DNA of 64,000 nucleotides. It comes from Cervus elaphus. Its lineage: Eukaryota > Chordata > Mammalia > Artiodactyla > Cervidae. Positions 54,886-64,000 of the stretch are shown here, one piece after another (positions within the stretch are counted from its first letter, which is position 1; every line of letters begins with the position of its first letter). The position numbers and the translations under genes were made by a program. The stretch lies in the NCBI RefSeq assembly GCF_910594005.1, contig NC_057820.1, positions 3,229,001-3,293,000 on the forward strand, written 5' to 3'. The notes beneath the pieces were generated by a model. That model did no database searches. It was not told the origin of the DNA and saw only the letters and a program-made list of their open reading frames with translations.

Positions 54886-55731
54886 ATTTTTTTAAAAATT
54901 TATTTATTTTAATTGGAGGCTAATTACTTAACAATATTGTAGTGGTTTTGCCATACTTTCACATGAATCCGCCATGGGTATAAATGTGTTCCCCATCCTG
55001 AACCCCGCTCCCACCTCCCTCCCCATCCCATCCCTCAGGGCCGTCCCAGTGCACCAGCCCTGAGCAGCCTGTCTCATGCCTTGAACCTGGACTGGAGATC
55101 TATTTCACATATGATAATATACATGTTTCAATGCTATTCTCTCATATCATCTCACCCCCGCCTTCTCCCACAGAGTCCCAAAGTCTGTTCTTTACATCTG
55201 TGTCTCTTTTGCTGTCTCTCATATAGGGTCATTGTCACCATCTTTCTAAATTCCATATATATGCGTTAGTATACTGTATTGGTGTTTTTCTTTCTGACTT
55301 ACTTCACTCTGTATAATGGGCTCCAGTTTCATCCATCTCATTAGAACTGATTCAACTGCATTCTTTTTAACGGCTGAGTAATATACCATGGTGTATATGT
55401 ACCACAGCTTCCTTATCCATTCGTCTGCTGATGGGCATCTAGGTTGCTTCCATGTCCTGGCTATTATAAACAGTGCTGCGATGAACATTGGGGATGCACG
55501 TGTCTCTTTCAGATCTGGTTTCCTCGGTGTGTATGCCCAGGAGTGGGATTGCTGGGTCATATGGCAGTTCTATTTCCAGTTTTTTAAGAAATCTCCACAC
55601 TGTTTTCCATAGCGGCTATACTAGTTTGCATTCCCACCAACAGTGTAAGAGGGTTCCCTTTTCTCCACACCCTCTCCAGCATTTATTGTTTGTAGACTTT
55701 TTGATAGCAGCCATTCTGACTAATGCTGTCG
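54886..55731 (-). mobile_element. L1 LINE 3' end, antisense, 5'-truncated
   Basis: Starts with a T-run (antisense poly-A) and TTATTTATTTTAATTGGAGG, passes CCAGTTTCATCCATCTCATT and CCATGGTGTATATGTACCAC, and stops at TAGCAGCCATTCTGACTAAT. The minus strand holds a 104-codon frame (55,246-55,560) with YIYTMVYYSAVKKN, the C-terminal part of L1 ORF2. No reverse-transcriptase core is present. It is well preserved compared with the other L1 pieces, so it is a younger ruminant copy. Confidence 0.95.
55246..55560 (-). pseudogene. L1 ORF2 C-terminal remnant
   Basis: A 104-codon frame with the typical L1 ORF2 C-terminal motifs (WKQPRCPSADEWI and YIYTMVYYSAVKKN) and ending in HIYGI. It is a dead fragment of the 5'-truncated L1 above; the endonuclease and reverse-transcriptase domains lie outside the surviving part. 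Confidence 0.9.
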
Positions 55732-55957
55732 ATTTAATGAGAAAAGAGGCTTGAGAAGACCCTGCTCACACACCCAGGTCTCCTGGGCTCTGATTCAGAG
55801 TCTGCTCGTCCTCCAGAGTTCCTCACAGCTGACCCTCCAAACCGGCAGGCTGGACCCCAGGCATCTCTCTTTTGAAATGACCACTGGCTCTTAACCTTCA
55901 TCCCACATATTTCTGGGTGCCATCCTCTGCTACCAGGGATCTTAAACAGGGTGCATG

Positions 55958-56168
55958 TGGACTCAGTCGTGTCCGACTCTTTGTGACCCCATGGACTGTA
56001 GCCCGTCAGGCTCCTCTGTCCATGGGATGTCCCAGGCAAGGATACTGGGAGTGGGTTGGGATTCCCTTCTCCAGGGGATCTTCCTGACCCTGTGATCAAA
56101 CCCGCATCTCTTGTGCCTCCAGCACTGACAGGAGGATTCTTGACTGCTGGCGTCACCTGGGAAGTCCC
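55958..56168 (-). mobile_element. Bov-tA SINE, antisense
   Basis: ACTCAGTCGTGTCCGACTCT, GTCCATGGGATGTCCCAGGC, and the head end CGTCACCTGGGAAGTCCC. Confidence 0.95.
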
Positions 56169-56545
56169 AAATAGGGGGACCTGACCTGTTTTAGGGGTCT
56201 CACTCTCACTTGAGTTTCTTGGAGTCTGTTTTATTATCATTAATTGTGCAATAAACCAGACAGATGTTCATTTTTTCAAGAACAGGGGATTGAGGAGGGA
56301 GTGGTCTGTGACCCCCTCCCCGGCCCCACGTCTGGCTCTCTGCTCTGCGTGGACCCTGCCTGCGAAGCCTCTGGCCGCGTCCTGCGCGCCCCTCCGACGC
56401 CACCCAGGCAGCGCCCCCGAGTAGGACGTGCTCTCGAACAGTCCTTCTCAGCGGCTGCCAGCGGCTCTGTGGGCTTCTCTGGTTTGTTTGGCCAGGTTCT
56501 TTCTCCAGCACTAAGTACGGCATTTTCTGCGTGAACGTGTCTCAT
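56169..56545. other. unassigned DNA
   Basis: No feature recognised. Confidence 0.4.
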
Positions 56546-56890
56546 CTTGTAAAAGACACATAATCTAAAGTACGTCACGTTAGCTGTTTTTACGCACGTC
56601 ACCCGTTGCTGTGAGACCTTTACCACCCTCCATCTCTGGCCCTTTTCCTTCTTTCTCAGCTAACGGTCCCCACGAAGTCACTCCTCATCGCCTGCCCTCC
56701 ACCCCTCCTGTCCCCCCGCCCTTGGCACCCTCAGTTCTGCTTTCTGCTGTCCCTGTGGATCTGGCAGCTGTCGGGCCTACGCAGAAGCGCAGGTGAGCCT
56801 CGGAGCTTGTCCTTTTGCGGCCGGCTTCTTTCACTGAGCGTAGCGTCCTCCAGATTCCTCATGTTGCAGCGGGTGTCGGAATGTCTTGCC
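56546..56890 (-). repeat. old L1M-type LINE relic, antisense
   Basis: TTGTAAAAGACACATAATCT, CTTTACCACCCTCCATCTCT, GGCTTCTTTCACTGAGCGTA and CTCATGTTGCAGCGGGTGTC follow the antisense order of an old L1 3' coding region. Confidence 0.7.
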
Positions 56891-57213
56891 TTGTGCCTGC
56901 GTGTCGGGGTAGGGGAGCCCAGGCCACAGCTCCCGGGACCCAGGAAGCGTCTCTGTCCAGCGGGGCAGCCTCGCTTCCCTGGAGCCTGAGTGGGAACCCG
57001 GCCGTGCCGGGGAAAGCTGCAGCTGGACCCAAGGCCACAGCGCAGGACGCTGCTGGGTTAGCGAGGGATAAATTTAGCCACGCTGATGGAAAAGCATCCT
57101 GCGTCTTCCTTCCTCTGCTTCCCTCAGCCCCGAGGACGTGACTCACGGGGGCATGGCTGTGCCTCCCCGCAGCCCACCCCATGGTCTAGAGACGCAGAGA
57201 TGCCGGTCTAGAG
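56891..57213. other. unassigned DNA
   Basis: No feature recognised. Confidence 0.4.
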
Positions 57214-57302
57214 GGTGAGGGACCCCGACCCACAAAGCAGAGCCGGTGGGGTCAGTGGATGAGGGACCCCAATCCACAAAGTGGACCCGAGAGGGGGTTA
57301 GT
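57214..57302 (+). repeat. ~45-bp tandem duplication
   Basis: GGTGAGGGACCCCGACCCAC at 57,214 and GGATGAGGGACCCCAATCCA at 57,257 begin two similar units of 43-46 bp, with the start of a third (GGGTGAAG) after them. Confidence 0.85.
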
Positions 57303-57394
57303 GGGTGAAGCCCCCTCCTCCCCTTGTCTCAGCCAGAGCTCCACCCCTCCAACACCCTACTGCTGTGAAGTCTTGCTGCCCTAGGCACTGGGCA

Positions 57395-57890
57395 AATTAA
57401 ACTGCGGTAAAATAAACACAAGATAAAGTTTACCCTCCTAAGCTCTGTGAAGTGTACAGTTCTGCGGCATCAAATACAGTCGCTTGTGCGGCCATCGCCG
57501 CCAACACCTCCTGAAAGCTTTTCCTCTTGTGAGGCTGAAACTCCAGCCCCAGGACACAGCGGCCAGCCCACCCCCACCCCCAGCTCCTGGCGAGCACAGC
57601 TCTGCTTTCTGCCTCTAGGGTTCTGTCTGCTCCAGGCGCCTCACGTCAGTCAGGCTCTGTAATATCTGTGCTTCTGTGACCGGCCTGTCTCACTCCACAG
57701 AGTGTCCCTGGGGCTCATGCGTGTGGTAGCCCGTGTCAGCTTCCTTCCTCTTGAAGCTGAATAATATTCCATCGCACGAAGAGCCCACAGTTTGTCTGTC
57801 TGTCCATCCGTGTGACCGTGGACGCTGGGGCGGCTCGCCCCTTCGGCTGTTGTGAGTGATGCTGTTATGATAACGGGTGTGAAATACACG
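57395..57890 (-). repeat. old L1M-type LINE relic, antisense
   Basis: TAAACTGCGGTAAAATAAAC, GTGAAGTGTACAGTTCTGCG, CTTGAAGCTGAATAATATTC and GTTGTGAGTGATGCTGTTAT keep the antisense order of an old L1 3' region. This is a second copy of the type at 56,546. Confidence 0.82.
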
Positions 57891-58600
57891 CTTTGGGTTT
57901 TTACCGCAGCAGCTCTGGGGCAGGTGGCCCCGTGGGCCTGCCCCAAACAGGCCAGGGCAGAGCCCTGCACGTGTGGGCCTCCACTCTTCCCTCCCCACTG
58001 CCCAGAGAAGTGTGCGCTCCTCCCGTCCCGGGTGTAGATGGGGAAACTGAGGCCAGCGGGGTGAAGGGACTTCCCGCCACGCCAGCATCTGGGCACGGTG
58101 CCAGGGCGCTGGGCGGTGGGGTGGGGCTCCACATTCAGAACCCACGCCCTCACCTTTCCCGTGGGGCGCCCAGCCTCCCATGTGCTTTTGTCCATTCTCC
58201 CAGCTGTTGGTTCATTCATCAGACCCTGAGCGGGTCCACTCACCTCCCTGTCCTGGGCTGGGCCGGGCGAGACGCATCTAGGTTATACGTCCCGCCCTTC
58301 AGAGCTCACAGGATGGAGACCGAATCACTCAGAGGCAAAGAACCGGCGATGGACTACCCACGCCTGCCACAGGTGCCGGCCGTGGCTGTGTGCGTGTGCG
58401 CAAGCCACGCATTTGCCGACTCTGGCTACAGGTGAGGGGCGGAGGGCGGAGGGGTCCCTGAGCCCAGGGCCAGGTGTTCTGAGCCGGGTCTGTCTCTGTC
58501 GCTGCAGTATTTTTCCAGGATCCATGAGGATAAAGGTAGCCAGTCATGGTCTATCCTGTTCCTGGGGGGTTCTGCCTTCTTCATCAGTTCCTCCCCCAGA
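57891..58600. other. unassigned, weak MIR
   Basis: GATGGGGAAACTGAGGCCAG near 58,038 is a MIR-like core in sense. The rest is unassigned. Confidence 0.4.
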
Positions 58601-58820
58601 TCTTTCTTTTGAAAGATTTTAAACATATAGAAAAGTTGTTGGTGTTGGAGGGTCAGTACAACGAATACCTTGTGATAATTTTTCACCTGAATGCATTAAC
58701 TATTAACATCTTGCTGCATTTAGCCGTCTCTCTCTCTCTCTCTTCTGAACCATTTGAAAGTTAGTTGCATCATAACTCCCAGGCCTTAGCACATGTCTAT
58801 ACCCAAATATCAGCCACAGA
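58601..58820. repeat. old LINE-like repeat with (CT)n
   Basis: TTTTAAACATATAGAAAAGT, ACTATTAACATCTTGCTGCA, a (CT)n run at 58,727-58,742 and AACCATTTGAAAGTTAGTTG resemble an old L1-derived segment common in mammals. Family not certain. Confidence 0.5.
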
Positions 58821-60798
58821 AAATCCCCGTTTGCTGTCGCCCCCTCCCCACAGGGCCCCTTTACAAGTGTTTGTCTACATTTTCTCCTCCAGGAGCCAGG
58901 CTGGGGTCTACACCACAGCCGGTTAACATGTCTCTGTCTTTGGTCTCCGTTATTCCGGGATGTTCTTCCCACTTGTTTTCTTTAGTTTTCCGTTCATGCC
59001 GCCGACACTTAGAGAGTCCAGACCTGTCTCCCTGTGGATCACGCCCTCCCCGATCTGGGCGGGTCTCTGCTCCTTGGTGATGGGCTTCGGGCTGAGCGTG
59101 TTTTGGCGAGAGGCTGCTGTGTGGCGGCTCCCCGCACAGGAGCCCGCAGGGCCTCTGGTCCCGCGCGTGGTCAGGTTTTTAGCACCGCCCGCGTGCATCC
59201 AGCCGGGGTGCGAACTCCCGCACCCGTGGCTTTGCACCTGTGTGCAGACAGACCTGTGAGTGGAACTTATACGTCTGCCCAGAAGCGGAATGTGAAATGG
59301 GAATGTCGTCTGTCTGCCAAACCACTGTCCCCAGAGGCGGGTCCAGGTCACACCTTTACCCAAAGGACACACGAGTCTCTTGTCCCTGTCCCCTCCCGGC
59401 CCAGCACTGGGCACTGTCCGCCTTCTCAGATTCGCCAGCGGATGGGGAGAGGGCCCCTCCCTGCTTTCCCCTGCCCGCCCCGGGTGCCGAGGGCGTTGCT
59501 CTGGCGTCCGGGCCCTTTGTGTTTCTGTGAGTCTGCTGTTCCCTCCGTTATGGTTTTCTGTGGGACCGCTTGTCCGTCTGCGTTGCCCCAGCAGGGGGAT
59601 GGGCGCGTGCCCTGCGCTCTGTCCGGCCGGGATGAGGAATCGCTGTCCATCTGAGCTCGGGTGGTGGGGCCCAGGAGCCGGTGTGTGTGTGTGTGTTGGG
59701 GGCAGGGGGCAGGCCAGGGGCGCGGAGGGCTGCGTCCAGGTGTGTTGCTGGGCAGGGAACACACTGTGGGCTGAGGAGGGGGCGTCTCTGAATCAGGAAT
59801 CAGAGGCAAGATCACCTCTGATCATCCTCACCGGCCATCTCCCTGCTCGCCAGGCTCAAGGGGTTGCCGAGACCCTCTCCCCTTCTCGTCCTGCGGGGCC
59901 TCCTTTGGGCCTCTGGGCAGCCTCCTCCTCGCCTCGGGCGCCTTCCTACTTGCTGACTCCTCCGCTGGACTTGTCCACCTGCTCTTAAGTTTTCTCTCGG
60001 CCTTTGAAGTCAGCTTCAGCATCCTCTCCTCCTCCGGGAGGCCCCCTGACCTCCACACCCTGCGGCAGCCGCCGGCCCTGCTCCTGCTTTTCCTTCCCGT
60101 CACACGCTGATCGCAGGATGAGCCTGCATGTTCGTGTGCCTGCCTGACTGTGTTTGTCACCCTGCCAGCCTGCCAGCTCCTGGTGGGAGCCTCAGAGCTG
60201 ATGGCCAGCCCGCCTGCCCCGACAGAACACCCTGCTCAGGGCGTCCGCTCCTCTGTGACCAGACAGGACAGCCTCTGACTCGCTCAACCCTTGGGCGTCC
60301 GGGCTTGTCTGACTGCAGCCACCTCCTGGCTGGTGCCTTGGGGGTCCCTGCTCTCTGTCGCCTTAGGGGGACCTTGGGCTTGCTGTCTCAGGGGCATACG
60401 TGTTGTAGACAGTGGTGCGGATGCTGTGGGGGGTGGCGGGCTGAGGTGTGACCCCTTTGGAGCTCAGCTCCCCTGACGTGGGCATGGGCGAGAAGAGTGG
60501 AAGGAAAGGACGTGGTCCAGGCTGGCGTCTGGGACGTGGAGTTTGGTCTCCATCCGGGAGGCCCCCTGAGCCCCCCACCCCAGACATGGTGCTCCGTGCT
60601 GGGGACCCGGAGGTCAGCCTGGCAGGGAGGAGGGATGGGGGCAGAGTCTCAACCTGGTGAGAAAGGGGGTGGGTGGGAGGACCGAGAGAAGGGGCAGCCC
60701 GGGGAAGGAGGGAGAAAGCCTAAGGGCAACGCCGACGTGTGGCATGCGCTGCCCCGAGACCACAGAGGGTGTTGGTGACGACGGGCAGGTCTGTGTTC
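58821..60798. other. unassigned GC-rich DNA
   Basis: A (GT)n run at 59,681-59,697. The segment 59,060-59,300 may be another decayed antisense L1. Open frames up to 270 codons have no domain. Confidence 0.4.
59681..59697 (+). repeat. (GT)n microsatellite
   Basis: Eight GT dinucleotides. Confidence 0.85.
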
Positions 60799-61210
60799 TG
60801 GGCTGAGTTGTGTCCCCGAAGCGTGGTGCTGAAGTCCCGACTCTGGTCCCTGTGAACGTGACCTTATTTGGAAGTAGGGTTGTTGCAGATGTGGCTCGTT
60901 GAGATGAGGTCACATGGAGTAGGGCGTCCTGATAAGACGAGGAAGAGAGACACGGACACGGAGACACGGGAGGAGGGCCCCAGGACCGCAGAGGCAGAGG
61001 CTGAAGGTCTGCTGCTCCGCGCCAAGCATCGCCCGCGACCCGCGTCAGGAGGGGGCTGGGAAGGGCTCTCCCCTGGGGGTTCCCGAGGGACCACGGCCCT
61101 GCTCCACCCTGATTCAGGACTTCCGGCCCCCAGACCGTGAGAGAATAGGGTTCTGTGACTTAAGCCGCTCAGATTGTGGCCATTTGTTCCAGCCAAACTC
61201 ATACAGTTAG
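60799..61210 (+). mobile_element. MLT1-type LTR, sense
   Basis: TGGGCTGAGTTGTGTCCCCG, GTGACCTTATTTGGAAGTAG, GAGATGAGGTCACATGGAGT, AGACGAGGAAGAGAGACACG and CAGACCGTGAGAGAATAGGG give a nearly complete MLT1 LTR. Confidence 0.92.
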
Positions 61211-61224
61211 GAATTGGGAGAGGA

Positions 61225-61400
61225 GAGATGCCGCTCACCAAGTGCCCATCATGTGCCACGTGAGGTGCCTGGCGGGCAGGTACCCCCATTATACAGACAG
61301 GAAACCGAAGCCCAGAGAGGTGAAGCCAATGGGCCCAGGGCACACAGTGGCTGAGAGATGGAGCCGGCGGCAGACACAAGGCTGCCTGAGTTTCAGAAGG
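61225..61400 (+). repeat. MIR SINE, well preserved
   Basis: CATCATGTGCCACGTGAGGT, ATTATACAGACAGGAAACCG, AGAGAGGTGAAGCCAATGGG and GGCACACAGTGGCTGAGAGA follow MIR in sense. Confidence 0.88.
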
Positions 61401-62417
61401 GCAGCCAGCTGGGCGGCGGTGTGGGTGTGGGATGCGCGGCCCTGTTGGAGGGTGGGGAGAGGGGGCGAGGGAGGGTGGCCATGGTGAGGCATTCTCTTTT
61501 CCGACCGTGAGGCTCCTGGAGGACTTCCAGGTGGAGGTGTCCAGCACTCCGATGGCTCTGGGGGTTGAGTGCTCAGGAGAGGCCTGGCTGGGTCTTAAGG
61601 AATCCTTGTCCAGGGACTGGACGATGTCTCAGATCCCTTCAAAGCTAATTTTTATGCCCCTGAGAAAGCACTGGTGTCTTCCTTGCCTTAAACTCACCTG
61701 AAAAACCAGGACCCACATGTCATAAAGTTTTCAAACCCTTGATTTCATTTGTTCCTCATCTTTTTAAGCAGCGTTCGGCAATGAAGATGCAAGTGGGTCT
61801 CAGTTGGGAAGGCTCGGGGCTGTGTGGACACAGAGTGGGCTGTTAGGGGTGAAGAATTTTTCTGGAATGTGGGGCAGGGAGTGTGCGGGGAGGGGGGCAG
61901 TCAGGGGCTCGGGGATGCAAGTGGGGCCACCGAAGCCGCCTGGGACCACCCTCCCCCTTGCCTTTCTGGCTGGAGCCAGCCTGCTGCGGCCACAGGTGGA
62001 GGACCGTCCACGGGGCAGGGAGGCCTGGATCACGTCCTCACGTGTGGGGGTCCTTCCAGGCTTCTGCAGTCCCACCCACCCCCTGTGTCCAGAAAGAGCG
62101 TGTTTCTCTCTCTTCTTTAAATCACCGTCATTTCTGCCTGGTCCCCCTACTCTGGCAGGGGTACAGGCGTAGAAGTCAGGATGGAACTTTCTCCACTGCA
62201 GGTGGCGACCCATTTGTGGGTGTGAAATCGGTTTAGTGGGTCACAGCAGCCTTTGTTACATAAGAGGTTGAATTGAATAGAAAAAGAACAGACCCAGTCT
62301 GGAAAAAGAAAGGGAAATAGCAGAGCACATCCCAAGTAATAGGGCGAAGTATTGTTTGGTGAAAAGAAAAAAATCTGTTACGTATTCACATATCGTATAA
62401 ACTATTGCTATGTCGGG
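61401..62417. other. unassigned DNA
   Basis: AT-richer tracts near 61,700 and 62,230-62,400. No repeat or exon recognised. Confidence 0.4.
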
Positions 62418-62864
62418 GGCAGGCTGAAAAATGCTCCCCCACCCCAATACATCACATCCTCATCTTAGGACCTGTGAGTGTTTGGGGAAAAAAATGGGGG
62501 TTTTGCAGATGGGATTAAGGTAAGGAGGCTGCACTGGGGAGATTATCCTGGATTATCTGCATGATATCCTAAAGGCATCACAGTGACTCTTAGAGGGGCA
62601 GAGGGAGGCTACAGACAGACAGACAGAGGAGAAGGGGCCGGGCCAGCAGGGCGGGTGGAGGTGGAGTGATGCCTCGGCGAGCCGAGGATGCCGGCCGCCG
62701 CTCAGAGCTGGAGGAGGCGGGAAGGCTTCTCCCCCCGGGCCCCGAGGGAGCCCTGTCCACAGACACCTGCATCCCAACCCCGTGGTGCCAAGTTTGGACT
62801 TCCGGCTTCCAGAACTGTTGTTTTACCAGTTCGTGCTGATTTACAGGAAACTAGTACGCCGTGG
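62418..62864 (+). mobile_element. MLT1-type LTR, sense
   Basis: GGCAGGCTGAAAAATGCTCC, GGTTTTGCAGATGGGATTAA, GATTATCCTGGATTATCTGC and ACTTCCGGCTTCCAGAACTG follow an MLT1 LTR. The middle is GC-rich and diverged. Confidence 0.9.
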
Positions 62865-64000
62865 AATGAACAACCCCAGAGCTCAGAGGCTAAATCGGCA
62901 ATCAGTTATCCTGGCTTGGGGTCTGTGGGCTGGCCGGTCAGCTCAGCTGACCAGACCGGGCTCTCAGGGGGCTGGCCCTGTCCCACCTCCACCTTCCTCC
63001 TGGGACCGTCGGGCTGGCCTGGGGGATGCGCTCTGTGCAGGAAGAGCGGAGGGAGCTGTGTGACGCCTGAGCCCACAGGAGGTCACTTCCACTTGCGTGC
63101 GTGCAGTGACCAAGCCAGACGCGGGAGCTGACGCCAAGTCACGGGGCCAGAAGAGCCCTCTGGCTCCGGAGGGGACCCTGGTGAGGGGGCGGGAGCAGGG
63201 GGGCCCGGACCCAGTCCATCTGCAGGCGCGCACCCCTGTGCATGTGGGGCCACCGCCTGGCAGACGTGCCTCTCTGTGCGCTGATGCTGGAACCGTGTGG
63301 AAGCTGCCCGCCGGCGGCAAAGCCTGGTCCCCGTGCCCTGGACGCAGCCGTTCGTGGGTTTTCAGGGCTCAGCTCTGCCTCTCTGCGGCTCTCCCTGAGA
63401 ATCAGTCTGGAAGGTTCCGGGTGGGGAAGGGACAATGTCCCACCTCACCCCTCACCCCGCATCCTCAGAGGGATAGATGCGGGCTCATCCTGTAGGGTCC
63501 GGGGTGGGGGGACCGCTCCCCCACAGCCCCAGCTGGTCGCCATCCCAGGAGGGGACGTGCACATCCACCGTTAGCTTGGGCTCACCGGGGTCCTGGTCCT
63601 CCGCCTTGAGCGCACACGGGGACTTTGGAGAGGCCGCGGGGCAGGAATCTCCCATGATGACGCTGGCGGCCCTGGCCCGTCCTCCCAGTGGGTGCTGCCT
63701 TCTGTTGCCCCTCCTGCCCCCTCCCCCCGGAACAGATACGGAAGAGGGGCAGGGCCCAGGCAGCCCCCCCACCCCTGGTCCTGGGAAACCACCTGAGGCC
63801 GTGGGAGAGGAGGCCGTGGGTCCCGGACCCCTGGAACCTCTGTGGGCAGGGGAGGTGCCCCCACAAGCCAAGTGCAGTCTCCCACGGGCCTGGCAGCCAC
63901 CTCACTGGTGAGTCATGGCATGCGGTGGGGGGCCCTGGGCTCCATGGGGGCCTTGGTGCAGGCCAGGCCGGGTGGGCAGGGAAGGTGCCCGGAGCTGAGG
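62865..64000. other. unassigned GC-rich DNA
   Basis: No exon, repeat or RNA gene recognised with confidence up to the right edge of the window. Confidence 0.4.

Overview
The window is nuclear DNA from a ruminant, probably a bovid. The evidence is the repeat content: many tRNA-headed Bov-tA SINEs, at least eight fragments of the BovB (RTE-type) LINE, CHR-2/CHR-type cetartiodactyl SINEs, L1 3' ends of the ruminant kind, and older mammalian repeats (MIR, L2, MLT1-type LTRs, a MER5-like piece). There is no sign of bacterial, viral or plasmid organisation. Most long open frames are GC-rich chance frames or frames across repeats, and I found no complete protein-coding gene.

Layout. Positions 1-6,700: a degenerate ~20-bp tandem array at the left edge, one Bov-tA, a short CHR SINE, and an unusual CHR-2 SINE (3,636-4,581) whose middle has expanded into about twenty 36-bp units while its target-site duplication survives; then GC-rich DNA with two long G-runs. 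Positions 6,700-15,100: L2-like piece, BovB and Bov-tA copies, a possible TATA promoter near 10.8 kb, two BovB blocks facing each other, and an L1 3' end carrying two nested SINEs. Positions 15,100-20,100: mostly unassigned DNA with a large CA-rich microsatellite. Positions 20,100-31,700: dense young retroposons of both orientations. Positions 31,700-38,100: MLT1, a 19-bp minisatellite, MIRs, and an AT-richer unassigned island that could be regulatory.

Positions 38,140-39,590 are the main functional landmark: a CpG island with a CRE, NRF1, ETS, two opposed ZNF143-type sites and many GC boxes, followed by ATGAGCGCGG and a consensus splice donor. I read this as a housekeeping-type promoter and first exon of a plus-strand gene that I cannot name; a long first intron probably follows. 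Positions 39,600-64,000: MLT1 elements, MIR and L2 relics, small minisatellites and duplications, BovB fragments (one inserted in a MIR/L2-type element with a clear target duplication), L1 pieces in antisense, and long unassigned GC-rich stretches.

The genes do not form an operon or pathway here. No new system was found; the most notable structures are the SINE-internal minisatellite, the motif-dense CpG-island promoter, the permuted BovB, and the inverted BovB pairs.
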